Assembly: GCA_963663675.1 (NCBI GenBank)
Contig: OY760498.1
Span: 2,108,001-2,172,000 of the forward strand
DNA length: 64,000 nt
DNA from: CAINVV01 sp963663675
GTDB taxonomy: Bacteria; Bacteroidota; Bacteroidia; Bacteroidales; Prolixibacteraceae
Direction of reading: 5' to 3'
Below the pieces are notes generated by a model. That model was not told the DNA's origin, did no database searches, and saw nothing but the letters and a program-made list of their open reading frames with translations. Shown here piece after piece: positions 17,431-25,910 of the stretch. How positions within the stretch are numbered: position 1 is the stretch's first letter; the number at the start of each line of letters is the position of its first letter. The position numbers were made by a program, and so were the translations under genes.

Positions 17431-18278
17431 AATACATCTGTTATTTTGCTTTCCTTTTTATTTTTCAAACCGGACATGCTCAAAATAGAAGTGAACTTCC
17501 TTTTATTGAACATTTGATAAACAAAGGAAGTTACCATGAGGTATTACATGTTATCGACAATGATTCTTTTGATTATTGTCAGAATCAGATGGATTCAGTG
17601 TATTACTATAAAGGATGGGCGCATTATTCGCTGAAGAACCTGGAACAATCCACAAGTTCATTTTTAAATGTCAGGAAACAATCTTCATTCTATTTGAAAT
17701 CAATATTTTTCGCAGGATATAATCAGATATATCTCAAAAATTATGTTGAATCCGAAAAAATTTTGGGCCAGGTAAATAACCTTAACGAGAGAATTTCCTC
17801 CCTGGTAAATTTTGAGTTGAGCGGAATTGATATGTTAAAAGGTGAGTGGGCGCGGGCAAACGAAAAATTACAATTGGTGAACCGGAATGATGCAACAATA
17901 AATCAGCAGGTTTTAGCGTTAATGAATATCTGCAGGGAACAACAAAGTCATAGATTAAAGTCTCCCTTTTTAGCAGGAGTTATGTCGGGATTAATACCAG
18001 GTTCCGGGAAGATTTATGCCGGAAGGACAGGTGAAGGAATTGCCTCGATGATTACCACCACCGGACTTGGACTGATAACCTGGGAAAACTATCACAAACA
18101 AGGGTTTAACAATTTACAGACTATTTTCTTTGGAAGTATATTAGCTGCCACATATATTTCAAATATTTATGGATCAGTTATTTCTGTAAAAATCATTGAA
18201 AATGAACATAAAGATGTCGCATACAATCAAATTCTTTTCCAGCTCCATATTCCTTTGCGCAATTTTTTTGAATTGTAG
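17427..18278 (+). CDS. TPR-like protein with C-terminal TM2-like membrane hairpin (paralogue 1)
   Basis: A 283-residue protein with a signal peptide (MKYICYFAFLFIFQTGHAQ). Several helix-turn-helix repeats of TPR type follow (YYYKGWAHYSLKNLEQS, AGYNQIYLKNYVESEKILG). From about residue 180 a glycine-rich module appears: LIPGSGKIYAGRTGEGIA and two hydrophobic helices. This module is shared with the next gene and resembles TM2 hairpins. The helices would anchor the protein in the inner membrane with TPRs in the periplasm. The start sits in an ATGA overlap with the YidD-like gene, and the 3' end overlaps the next gene by ~75 bp. Function unknown. Confidence 0.7.
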   Translation: MKYICYFAFLFIFQTGHAQNRSELPFIEHLINKGSYHEVLHVIDNDSFDYCQNQMDSVYYYKGWAHYSLKNLEQSTSSFLNVRKQSSFYLKSIFFAGYNQIYLKNYVESEKILGQVNNLNERISSLVNFELSGIDMLKGEWARANEKLQLVNRNDATINQQVLALMNICREQQSHRLKSPFLAGVMSGLIPGSGKIYAGRTGEGIASMITTTGLGLITWENYHKQGFNNLQTIFFGSILAATYISNIYGSVISVKIIENEHKDVAYNQILFQLHIPLRNFFEL

Positions 18279-19080
18279 CGCCAGTGGGATCAAGGGAGAT
18301 AGTTTATATGTTTCAGGCAAGTATTTTGAAGCATCTATCGAATATGAGCGGATGATTTTTCATTCTGAAAATCCAGTTAATCTGAATTTTTTCAAATACA
18401 AAAAAGCATTGTGCTATAAGCAGTTAATGAACTTTGAACAGGCAATAGAAGAACTTCAGTCGATATATTTCCACAATGATAAAGATTCTTTATCTCAACG
18501 TGTATATTACCAGCTATCGCTTTGTTATTACCTGAATCAGAAACCTACTAACGCATTGTGGAAGATTGATGAATATCTGAATCAAAATGCAGATACTTCT
18601 TCGTTTAGGCTTTTTTTACCACTTAAGATTCTTTGTTTAAATGAAACCTTCAGGTGGAAAGAGTCACAGAAATGTTTTATACAGTTTATTCAATTGCAAA
18701 ATTTCAGTCCTGAGAAAAGTAATGAAACGATACAAATAGTAAATGAACTTTATACCAAGAAAAATCTTCCTCACATCAGGTCGATAAAAAGAGCAGAAAA
18801 CTGGTCCCGTTTCATTCCTGGTGCAGGACAGATATATGCTGGCAAGACGGGGGAAGGCATCACCAATCTTTTATTAAATGTAACAATACTTGCGTTTGGT
18901 GCTTATGAAGCTCTTAACGGATTTTATATCACCGGTTATCTTGGAGGATTAGGCATCTTTAATAAGACTTACCATGGAGGAATTAAACGCTCAGGAATTT
19001 TGGCCTCATGGAAAAGCAAAGAGCAAATTGTCAGTTTTAACAGCAAAATCAATGAGCGAATCAGGTCTTGTTTGAATTAA
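18202..19080 (+). CDS. TPR-like protein with C-terminal TM2-like membrane hairpin (paralogue 2)
   Basis: A paralogue of the preceding product with the same design. An N-terminal signal-like segment (IKFFSSSIFLCAIFLNC) precedes TPR-like repeats (YKKALCYKQLMNFEQAIEEL, YYQLSLCYYLNQKPTNAL). The shared module IPGAGQIYAGKTGEGI then leads into hydrophobic helices near residues 215-265. ATG 18202 or 18214 are both possible starts and both lie inside the previous gene, giving an overlap of 65-77 bp in another frame. Such long overlap suggests coupled translation and possibly equal amounts of both proteins. No known family name recognised. Confidence 0.68.
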   Translation: MNIKMSHTIKFFSSSIFLCAIFLNCSASGIKGDSLYVSGKYFEASIEYERMIFHSENPVNLNFFKYKKALCYKQLMNFEQAIEELQSIYFHNDKDSLSQRVYYQLSLCYYLNQKPTNALWKIDEYLNQNADTSSFRLFLPLKILCLNETFRWKESQKCFIQFIQLQNFSPEKSNETIQIVNELYTKKNLPHIRSIKRAENWSRFIPGAGQIYAGKTGEGITNLLLNVTILAFGAYEALNGFYITGYLGGLGIFNKTYHGGIKRSGILASWKSKEQIVSFNSKINERIRSCLN

Positions 19081-19111
19081 CGATCTAAAAATATTTCATT
19101 TACGCTTTTTT

Positions 19112-19870
19112 ATGCAAAGACAGAATTATTTTTTAGGGTTATTCTTTTTTTTCTTCACTTATTCCGCTTTTAGTCAACCCTCTGAGCAGATTGATGAAAT
19201 AGTAAAGAAAATTTATAATCTTGAATTTGCAGATGTTGAAAATAGATTGGAAGGTTTAATAAACACAGATCCACGGATAGCAGGTTACCTAAAATTCGAT
19301 TTTTTGTGGTGGAAAATGATCTCTAACAAATCTGTTGCCAGTGAATTGGATTTTGCCAACTACAAAAATGCTTATCAGGATAACATAAATATAGGAGACA
19401 AAGATTTCAACAAACTAATCTATTATTTATACCAAATCAGATATGATAATCTTAAAAATGTAGGTTTTTCGAAATACTGGACAGCGTTGAAATGTCAGGT
19501 ATTCATTCAAAAGATAAATGATGGAAATGCGGCAAATTTGAGACCACTCGAAAGAGCAATCTTTCAATTGATAGTAGAATTTGATAAATGTTTGAAATAC
19601 AGTCTTATAGATGAATTTAATTTTTTGTCAACTCAAAATGAAAAAAAGCTTCTTGTTAGTTTGGATAAAATAGAAAAGATTGATAATGGGAATTATAGTT
19701 CATTTCTTACTATAAAAAATTATTTTTTGGGTAAAATCTATTTGGAAATTGCGCACGATTCAATAAAAGCGTATGAAAAATTTTCAAAATTGTCTGAAGA
19801 ATTTCCTGCTAATGGCGTATTAATTGATATGAAAAACAAATGCAGATCGAAACATTCTGTTACTGGATAA
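19112..19870 (+). CDS. Hypothetical exported protein of the LolA/YidD-like operon
   Basis: A 252-residue protein with a signal peptide (YFLGLFFFFFTYSAFSQ). The mature part is alpha-helical, rich in Lys, Asn, Tyr and Phe, and suggests degenerate TPR or other helical repeats (EIVKKIYNLEFADVENRLEG, DSIKAYEKFSKLSEEFPANG at the end). No membrane segments beyond the signal, and no family recognised. It begins 31 bp after the preceding stop and ends at a hairpin terminator, so it is probably the last gene of the operon. Confidence 0.6.
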   Translation: MQRQNYFLGLFFFFFTYSAFSQPSEQIDEIVKKIYNLEFADVENRLEGLINTDPRIAGYLKFDFLWWKMISNKSVASELDFANYKNAYQDNINIGDKDFNKLIYYLYQIRYDNLKNVGFSKYWTALKCQVFIQKINDGNAANLRPLERAIFQLIVEFDKCLKYSLIDEFNFLSTQNEKKLLVSLDKIEKIDNGNYSSFLTIKNYFLGKIYLEIAHDSIKAYEKFSKLSEEFPANGVLIDMKNKCRSKHSVTG

Positions 19871-19884
19871 TCATGACAGATGAA

Positions 19885-19908
19885 AAAAGCCGCATAAATA
19901 CGGCTTTT
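19885..19908 (+). terminator. Hairpin terminator of the LolA/YidD-like operon
   Basis: AAAAGCCG (19885-19892) pairs with CGGCTTTT (19901-19908) around an 8-base loop. The short T tract makes it a moderate terminator that could act on both strands. Confidence 0.68.
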
Positions 19909-19946
19909 GCTAATAATTATTATGTAATAAATTGATTATGAGAGCA

Positions 19947-20510
19947 TTATAGGAATTTGATTCCTAAAGAAACGCAGAATGAGTTTACTTTACTTGTAAA
20001 ATAGGTGTTACTAACTTTATCATTCATACCCCAGGAATAGCGCAAATCAACTGTGAAGATCAGGATATCCACGCCTCCTCCTAACTGATAATCCCAGGAA
20101 GAATTATTGATATTGTAACTCAGATTATGTGAACTGTCATACCCCGTGGAAAAGGAAATTGCAGGACCTGTAAACAGGTGAAGGGATGCAACTTTAAGAT
20201 TGAGCAGGTTGAGACCCAGTAATGCAGGAACCTGAATCGATTTCATATTAATGGCATCTTTGGAGTTATCTATAGTAATTTCTCCTTTATTTGAAACAAA
20301 AAGAAACTCCGGTTGGAAATAGAGTCTCGTTCCACCAAACCTGCCAAAAGCGCCAAAATTATAACCACCCCTGGAATCAGCAGAAAAGGAACTGGAACTG
20401 GTCGGAAAGGTTGACATGTTGATACCACCTTTAATACCAAGGTCAAAAGTAGCAGCAGAAGAAACAAAGGCCAGAATGGCTAAAGCAAAAGTTATCAATG
20501 ATTTTTTCAT
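19947..20510 (-). CDS. PorT-family outer-membrane beta-barrel protein
   Basis: A 187-residue protein with a signal peptide (ITFALAILAFVSSAA) followed by an eight-strand-like barrel. It opens with FDLGIKGGINMST, a usual start of Bacteroidota PorT/OMP_b-brl_2 proteins. Later strands include YFQPEFLFVSNKGEITI, LGGGVDILIFTVDLRYSWG and a C-terminal SFCVSLGIKFL. These small barrels sit in the outer membrane; one founding member, PorT, belongs to the type IX secretion system, but most relatives have no known role. No T9SS gene is in the window, so no such link is claimed. Confidence 0.8.
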   Translation of the reverse strand: MKKSLITFALAILAFVSSAATFDLGIKGGINMSTFPTSSSSFSADSRGGYNFGAFGRFGGTRLYFQPEFLFVSNKGEITIDNSKDAINMKSIQVPALLGLNLLNLKVASLHLFTGPAISFSTGYDSSHNLSYNINNSSWDYQLGGGVDILIFTVDLRYSWGMNDKVSNTYFTSKVNSFCVSLGIKFL

Positions 20511-20559
20511 AGCTGTATCTTTTAAGTTTATTATGACTACGAAAGTTACACAAAAAAGT

Positions 20560-21288
20560 TTACAGGATACCCTTTTCCTTGCAAATTAACTGGTATGCTT
20601 CATTAACTTTTTTAAATTTCTCATTAGCTGCTTGTTGCACTTCTTCGCCAAGATAACTTACCTTGTCGGGGTGGTACTTTACCGCCATTTTGCGATAAGC
20701 TTTTTTAATATCTTCAACAGTTGATGATGGGGTAACTTCCAGAACATCATAAGCCCAGTCCGTTTTGGGGATAACCATGGCTTCAATAGAGGTATAATCA
20801 GCAGGGGAAATTCCAAGTTGTACTGCAATGTGATGAATCAGTTTAAGTTCCTCCGGGTGAATCTCCCCGTCAGCTGCTGCAATGCCAAAAAGAAAATGGA
20901 TAAGTTGCAGGCGGGACGGATAATCCATGTAAATTTTAATCTGATGGCATACATCCGTAACCGGTACCTTTTGTTTTGTCAGGTCTTGAAGAATTTTCAG
21001 GGCATTTTTTGCTCCTTCTTCGCCAAAATTGGCTTTAAAGAACTCTTTAATATAGTTCAGCTCGGATTTCATGATTTTTCCGTCCGCCGTGAGTACCGCT
21101 GATACCAATACCAAAAGGCTGAAAATGTAGTCATTGGGGGTGGTTGGCATACCTCGCTGGTAGGTTTTTGATGCTGCATCCGACTTATCGGATAAATCGA
21201 ACAAGGTTCCCAACACAAATCCCGCAAGGGCGCCTATCGGACCGCCAAGGGTCCAGCCTAATCCGCTGCCAATCCATTTACCGAACAT
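20560..21288 (-). CDS. TerB-like and DnaJ-domain co-chaperone (DjlA-like)
   Basis: A 242-residue DnaK partner with three parts. A glycine-rich N-terminal hydrophobic segment (GSGLGWTLGGPIGALAGFVL) may anchor it in the membrane. A TerB/DjlA-like helical domain spans about residues 50-165 (LTADGKIMKSELNYIKEFF, AAADGEIHPEELKLI). A C-terminal J domain contains the HPD motif (KAYRKMAVKYHPDKV). The layout matches E. coli DjlA, a membrane-bound J protein. It is the last gene of the nusB-led operon and overlaps coaE by 11 bp. Confidence 0.88.
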   Translation of the reverse strand: MFGKWIGSGLGWTLGGPIGALAGFVLGTLFDLSDKSDAASKTYQRGMPTTPNDYIFSLLVLVSAVLTADGKIMKSELNYIKEFFKANFGEEGAKNALKILQDLTKQKVPVTDVCHQIKIYMDYPSRLQLIHFLFGIAAADGEIHPEELKLIHHIAVQLGISPADYTSIEAMVIPKTDWAYDVLEVTPSSTVEDIKKAYRKMAVKYHPDKVSYLGEEVQQAANEKFKKVNEAYQLICKEKGIL

Positions 21289-21877
21289 GACTCTTTAATT
21301 TTAAAATTTTATCCAGTTCCAATATTTTAGGAATAATCATTTGATTATCATTGTTTTCAATCACAAAATCTGCTAATTTTATTTTCCGGGAGTCAGCCAT
21401 CTGATTGAGCATCCTCCGTTTGATTGCCTCCTCACTTACATGGTCTCTTCTCATTACCCTTTCAATCCGTTCCTTTTCATCCGTCATTACCATGATAATG
21501 TAGTCAAAACGGAGATAGCTTCCGGTTTCAAACATAATGGCAGCCTCATAGAGCAGGTAGGGGCAATTTGAATGTAATTCCTTCCACTTTTCAAACTCTC
21601 GGTGAACTGCAGGATGAATTAAAGTATTAACTTTTTCAAGAAGCATTTTATCGTTGAAAATGATCTCTGCCAGCCTTTTGCGGTTCAGAAAACCGTAGCT
21701 GTCATAAATTTCAGCACCGAAGAGTTCTGTTAATGAACGCTTAATCTGTGGATCTTCATTCTGAAGATTTCTGGCAACTACATCAGCTTGAAAAACCGGG
21801 ACTCCAAGAACACGAAAGACCTTGCATACCGTCGATTTACCGCTTCCAATTCCGCCTGTTATACCAACTGTCAACAT
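21278..21877 (-). CDS. coaE: Dephospho-CoA kinase
   Basis: Catalyses the last step of coenzyme A synthesis, phosphorylating the 3'-hydroxyl of dephospho-CoA with ATP. The 199-residue length is usual. Visible are the Walker A loop GITGGIGSGKST at residues 5-16, VFQADVVARNL, LIHPAVHREFEKW and the lid segment with MRRDHVSEEAIKRRM. Cytosolic. It lies six bases downstream of the YbbR-domain gene and overlaps the DnaJ-domain gene, so it is part of the same transcript. Confidence 0.95.
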   Translation of the reverse strand: MLTVGITGGIGSGKSTVCKVFRVLGVPVFQADVVARNLQNEDPQIKRSLTELFGAEIYDSYGFLNRKRLAEIIFNDKMLLEKVNTLIHPAVHREFEKWKELHSNCPYLLYEAAIMFETGSYLRFDYIIMVMTDEKERIERVMRRDHVSEEAIKRRMLNQMADSRKIKLADFVIENNDNQMIIPKILELDKILKLKSHVR

Positions 21878-21883
21878 GGTACA

Positions 21884-22888
21884 TTATTTTTCGTGTTCAA
21901 GAATAAATTCTACCTCTTTAGGCGAATAGCTTGCTGACATTTCAATTTTGGCCAGGCTTTCGAATGTCACAGGGAGCCGTGGTTCACTCAACGAAATCTT
22001 TTCATAATTTATAGTGGCACGAAAAGAGTTGTAATCCAGTTTTTTATACTTGCTCAGGCCAATACGGCAGGTCACCTTGATTTTGCCGGGGAATGTCTTC
22101 AGAACAATTTCCTCTGGTTTGTTGATGACAGTTATCGGGACTTCAAATGTAACTTCTGTGTTTTGCTCTACGGGAAGTGAGAGTTGTACTTCCCGGATGT
22201 CAGATTTTATACCCGGAATCGCATGAAGAGGCACAGTTTCAACCACTGAATGAGATAATCCGGAATAGTTTCGATAGATCGTTGATACAAATTTCAACGT
22301 ATCCAGTATGTTTTTAGGTCCGCTTACAATGATTGAATCAGGTGTTGTAAATGGTTTATTTTCAAGAGAATACTCGTTTTCAAAATTGAGTTTCAGATCA
22401 GGTTTTACCTTGATTTTTTTTGAAATAATCTTGTTGAAATTAAATACCAGAGAATCAGGTTTAATGGATAGAATTCTGATCTCACTGCTGATTTGCTTTT
22501 CAATCTCTTCTTTATGAGCATCTGTTGCCACAGAATACCGGTATTTGCTTCCTCTTTCCAGTGAATTGTCGACCATTTCACCAACATTGATCTGAATGGG
22601 AGAAAAGGCCAGCCGGAGTTTATAGCTGAGAAGGGTATAGCCGTAAGCATCTACCATCAAATCAAAGTTTTGCGGGAGAATTCCGGTAAGTTGTTTGTCA
22701 ATCGGAAATTCAGTGTACCTGACAGGTACGCTTATTCTGCTTGTATAGCGCTTTTCAAGGCTGTTTAATAACCAAAGAAATGAGGACAGGGCCAGGCATA
22801 CCAAAAATACAATTGCTTTGTAATAGCTGAAGTTTTTGACTTTGCGTTTCACAAACAGGAATATTTTCTTAACCCGGATCTGCTTCAT
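21884..22888 (-). CDS. YbbR-domain protein (CdaR-like)
   Basis: A 334-residue envelope protein with a basic N-terminus, one membrane helix (AIVFLVCLALSSFLWLLNSL, about 25-44) and an extracytoplasmic part built of YbbR-like beta modules. Segments such as SISVPVRYTEFP, PDSIIVSGPKNILDTLKFV and VTFEVPITVINKP recur in YbbR repeats. In Firmicutes the homologue CdaR tunes the diadenylate cyclase CdaA. No cyclase gene is adjacent here, and in Bacteroidota this protein is normally encoded between yajC and coaE as seen. Function unproven in this phylum. Confidence 0.82.
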   Translation of the reverse strand: MKQIRVKKIFLFVKRKVKNFSYYKAIVFLVCLALSSFLWLLNSLEKRYTSRISVPVRYTEFPIDKQLTGILPQNFDLMVDAYGYTLLSYKLRLAFSPIQINVGEMVDNSLERGSKYRYSVATDAHKEEIEKQISSEIRILSIKPDSLVFNFNKIISKKIKVKPDLKLNFENEYSLENKPFTTPDSIIVSGPKNILDTLKFVSTIYRNYSGLSHSVVETVPLHAIPGIKSDIREVQLSLPVEQNTEVTFEVPITVINKPEEIVLKTFPGKIKVTCRIGLSKYKKLDYNSFRATINYEKISLSEPRLPVTFESLAKIEMSASYSPKEVEFILEHEK

Positions 22889-22944
22889 ACGAAAGAGACT
22901 ACGTCATTGAATAAATAAAAATGGCCGGTTGCCCGGCCAGATTA

Positions 22945-23262
22945 TTATTTCGCTACCGGTGCATCCGACATATCTTTCAACAAAACACTTTTGTCAACTT
23001 TTAGCTTCAGATTAGGCGCAACCTCCAAAAAGACAACCTGATCCTTAATCTCTTCAATTCTTCCGTAGATGCCACCTGAGGTAACAACTTTATCTCCCTT
23101 CTGGAGTGCATCGCGGAATTTTGCTGTCTCTTTCTGACGTTTCATCTGCGGACGAATCATGAAAAAGTAGAACACGACGATAATTAATACCAATGGTAAA
23201 AACATCCCCAACATGCTTTGTTGTGGTTGTTGCTGGGCAATAATAAAATTTAATGTACTCAT
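22945..23262 (-). CDS. yajC: Sec translocon accessory subunit YajC
   Basis: A small bitopic inner-membrane protein of the SecDF-YajC complex that assists protein export. The 105-residue product has an N-terminal membrane helix (FLPLVLIIVVFYFFMIRPQ) followed by the family signature RPQMKRQKETAKFRDALQKG, then DKVVTSGGIYGRI and VFLEVAPNLKLKVDKSVL. Starts two bases after the DUF1573 stop and belongs to the nusB-led operon. Confidence 0.96.
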   Translation of the reverse strand: MSTLNFIIAQQQPQQSMLGMFLPLVLIIVVFYFFMIRPQMKRQKETAKFRDALQKGDKVVTSGGIYGRIEEIKDQVVFLEVAPNLKLKVDKSVLLKDMSDAPVAK

Positions 23263-23264
23263 TT

Positions 23265-23723
23265 TTATTTATTTAAATCAACGTTAATATTTTTGTTTTC
23301 AACAAAAGCCCCGATAATTAATGTTTTTGTCTGACCTTCCGAGGTCTCCACTTCAACCGTTTTGATCTGATTGCCCCATTCCCCTTCTGTATTAAATATT
23401 ACTTCAACAAAAGAGGATTGAGCAGCTCCGACTTCCTCATTGTCGTACCTGACTGTAAGACATCCGCATGTTGGCGCTACTTTTCGCAGCCGGAGGGGAC
23501 TTTCTCCAATGTTTTTGAATTTAAATGAAAAAGATACTGTTTCCCCTTCTTTCAAGGATCCAAAATTATGCATTTCTTCGCTAAATTCAATCTTGCCGGT
23601 ATTCTTTTTTTTCTCTGAACCTGTTGAAAGCGAAGGTTTCACAATCGCTGATGGTTTATTGTGACAAGCTTCAATTCCGAAAGTAATCAACAGGAAAAAT
23701 ATATAGAAATATTTTTTTTGCAT
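23265..23723 (-). CDS. DUF1573 lipoprotein
   Basis: A 152-residue predicted lipoprotein (lipobox region GIEAC near residue 20). A DUF1573 immunoglobulin-like domain follows, recognised by EEMHNFGSLKEGETVSFSF, FKNIGESPLRLRKV and PTCGCLTVRYD. The domain is very common in Bacteroidota envelope proteins and often sits, as here, between nusB and yajC. The biochemical role is unknown. It is 51 bp downstream of nusB and 2 bp before yajC, so coexpression is likely. Confidence 0.88.
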   Translation of the reverse strand: MQKKYFYIFFLLITFGIEACHNKPSAIVKPSLSTGSEKKKNTGKIEFSEEMHNFGSLKEGETVSFSFKFKNIGESPLRLRKVAPTCGCLTVRYDNEEVGAAQSSFVEVIFNTEGEWGNQIKTVEVETSEGQTKTLIIGAFVENKNINVDLNK

Positions 23724-23774
23724 ACAACGATGAAATACCAGGGCAATAAATAGGTAAACGAGGTTCAGTCTGCA

Positions 23775-24722
23775 TCAGCCTTCCAAAAGTCCACGGCCGG
23801 CCTTGACAATTTTTTGCTGCTCCTTGAAGTCTTTGGTAATCCTGTCCAGGACACCGTTAATGAAAATACTGCTTCTTTGCGTACTGTAGTATTTGGCAAG
23901 TTCAATGTATTCGTTCAGACTGACTTTGACAGGAACTGAAGGAAATTCAGTCAGTTCGGTCAGTGCGAGTTCCATGATCAGAATATCCATTGTTGCCACC
24001 CTTTCAACATCCCAGTTTTTGGTGTATGCCTCTATTGTTTTACGGTTTTCATCACTTTTGGCAAGGGTTTTTCTAAACAGGTCAACTGTAAATTCTTCGT
24101 CCTCTTCATCTTTGTAAAGTGATGACAAATGGTCGTTAACATTGCTGTCCTCCTTGAATTTTTTCAAAGTTTTAATTACCATGGATACCACGAAATCCAG
24201 GTCATCGTTCCAGTAAATGCTTTGCTCTTCAAATTCGTTGAAAACGAACTCGTTTTTGAGCAATATTTCGGCAAAAAAATCTTCAAAAAATCTTCTGTCA
24301 TTTTGAAAATCATCCACATCAGAATCAAGATAGTTTTTGTAAACATCTGATTCGGTCATAACCTGATAAATCCTCTTTACCATCTCCTGGGTATTAACCC
24401 AGTTGACCTTGTTCTTCTGAATATAGGAAGTTAAGTCCTTGTTATTTTTGAGTTTGCTGATCAGGCGGTTCGAGACAAAACGCATGTTTGGATTGAGTTC
24501 TTCTTTTGTAGGAAAATTCTTTTGTTTCCTGATCTCCATCATTTTTTCTGCGTAATCGCACAACTCAACAGGAAGCATCAGCAAAAGATGGTACAGATCA
24601 TACGTTTTTTGAATACTGAAATGCAGTTCCTTTTCGGATGAACTGATAGCCTTGTCAGCCGATGAAACATGGGCATAGAGTATTTGCAAAACCTTCGTTC
24701 GGATGATCCTTCGACTAATCAT
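23775..24722 (-). CDS. nusB: Transcription antitermination factor NusB (long Bacteroidota form)
   Basis: NusB binds NusE (ribosomal protein S10) and boxA RNA to prevent premature termination in rRNA operons. The N-terminus shows RRIIRTKVLQILYAHVSS. The C-terminal domain has the NusB fold residues (WDVERVATMDILIMELALTE, FPSVPVKVSLNEYIELAKYY, SSIFINGVLDRI). At 315 residues it is about twice the E. coli length because of a long helical insert (about residues 50-200), a known feature of this phylum. First gene of the six-gene operon running to 20560. Confidence 0.94.
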   Translation of the reverse strand: MISRRIIRTKVLQILYAHVSSADKAISSSEKELHFSIQKTYDLYHLLLMLPVELCDYAEKMMEIRKQKNFPTKEELNPNMRFVSNRLISKLKNNKDLTSYIQKNKVNWVNTQEMVKRIYQVMTESDVYKNYLDSDVDDFQNDRRFFEDFFAEILLKNEFVFNEFEEQSIYWNDDLDFVVSMVIKTLKKFKEDSNVNDHLSSLYKDEEDEEFTVDLFRKTLAKSDENRKTIEAYTKNWDVERVATMDILIMELALTELTEFPSVPVKVSLNEYIELAKYYSTQRSSIFINGVLDRITKDFKEQQKIVKAGRGLLEG

Positions 24723-24747
24723 ACACTGTAATTTTTACCATTAAAAT

Positions 24748-24756
24748 GCAAAAGTA
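24748..24756 (-). promoter_or_regulatory. Candidate -7 element for the nusB operon
   Basis: On the minus strand TACTTTTGC matches TAnnTTTG plus the common trailing C, 26 bases before the nusB ATG. No clear -33 box is seen. Confidence 0.5.
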
Positions 24757-24781
24757 CAACAAAAAAGCGGCTTATCACGTT

Positions 24782-25810
24782 TTAAGATAAATGTACCTTA
24801 AGGAGAGCCACAAGATTGTCGATGTCTTCATCGGTAGTATCAAAGGAGGTCATCCACCTGACTTCACCTTTTGATTCATCCCAGTCGTAAAAAAAATACT
24901 CCTTTCTTATCAATGGAATAACTTCACGCGGAAGGATGGCAAATATACCGTTTGCCTCCACTTTCTGCGTAATTTTAATGGCTTTTATCTCCGAAACCAT
25001 GTCTGCCAGTTTCTTTGCCATTCTGTTTGAATGTGAGGCATTTATCTTCCATATTTCATCTTGGAGGTAAGGAATGAACTGGGCCGAGACGAATCTCATC
25101 TTGGAGTAAAGCTGGGCTGCCTGTTTGCGGTAATATTTGGTATTGACGGCCAAAATGGGATTGAAGATCAGAACTGCCTCTCCAAGCATCAGTCCGTTTT
25201 TAGTGCCGCCAAAAGAGAGTACATCAACCCCCGCATCCACTGTAAATTCCCGGAAATTCATGCCAAGTGATACTGCGGCGTTAGCTATCCTGGCACCATC
25301 CATGTGCAGGTACATTCCGTGCTGATGCACGATATCCGCAAGATCACGGATTTCTTCTGCAGTATATATTGTCCCCATCTCTGTTACCTGTGATATGCTG
25401 AGCATTCCAGGCTGTGAGTGGTGCTCGGTATTAAACCCGTGCAATTTTTTCTTCAGTTCGTCAGGAGATACTTTTCCGTTACCTGAAGGAATCGGGATCA
25501 GTTTACTACCGGTGAATTTTTCGGGTGCTCCACATTCATCTGTATGAATATGAGCTGTTTCGGAACATATTATGGCATGGAAAGAGTGGCAGATTGATTG
25601 AATGGAAAGTATATTAGCCCCGGTGCCGGTAAGAGTAAAAAAGATTTCTGTTTCTTCTCCAAATTCTTTTTTGAAAAGTATTTTGGCTTTTTCCGTATAA
25701 ATATCATCACCGTATCCGACTGCGTGGTCAATGTTGGATGTTTCGATGGCTTTCAGGATTTCCGGGTGTATACCTGAATTGTTGTCACTGGCAAAACCTC
25801 GTTTGTTCAT
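24782..25810 (-). CDS. Low-specificity L-threonine aldolase (PLP-dependent)
   Basis: Splits L-threonine or allo-threonine into glycine and acetaldehyde with pyridoxal phosphate, in the cytosol. A longer frame reaches 25852, but the ATG at 25810 (MNKRGFASDNNSG) opens the conserved N-terminus, giving 342 residues. Visible motifs are FFTLTGTGANILS, CSETAHIHTDECGAPE, YLHMDGARIANAAVSLG with the PLP-ring Asp, and SFGGTKNGLM, whose Lys forms the Schiff base. Divergent from the photolyase gene across 100 bp. Members of this family can also act on phenylserine-type substrates. Confidence 0.92.
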   Translation of the reverse strand: MNKRGFASDNNSGIHPEILKAIETSNIDHAVGYGDDIYTEKAKILFKKEFGEETEIFFTLTGTGANILSIQSICHSFHAIICSETAHIHTDECGAPEKFTGSKLIPIPSGNGKVSPDELKKKLHGFNTEHHSQPGMLSISQVTEMGTIYTAEEIRDLADIVHQHGMYLHMDGARIANAAVSLGMNFREFTVDAGVDVLSFGGTKNGLMLGEAVLIFNPILAVNTKYYRKQAAQLYSKMRFVSAQFIPYLQDEIWKINASHSNRMAKKLADMVSEIKAIKITQKVEANGIFAILPREVIPLIRKEYFFYDWDESKGEVRWMTSFDTTDEDIDNLVALLKVHLS

Positions 25811-25849
25811 AAAAATCAAATTATAGGAATTGTTACTTTTTTGGTGCAA

Positions 25850-25857
25850 CAAAGGTA
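25850..25857 (-). promoter_or_regulatory. Candidate -7 element for the threonine aldolase gene
   Basis: TACCTTTG on the minus strand matches TAnnTTTG and lies about 40 bases before the start at 25810, in the short region shared with the divergent photolyase gene. Confidence 0.5.
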
Positions 25858-25910
25858 GGGTTAGTTTTGTTTTTTCTTATATTAACAGCATAAAATACTT
25901 TTATTTAAGC

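Noticed and set aside
19947..20510. Type IX secretion component PorT
   Set aside because: Only the general small-barrel family is supported; no other T9SS gene is in the window.
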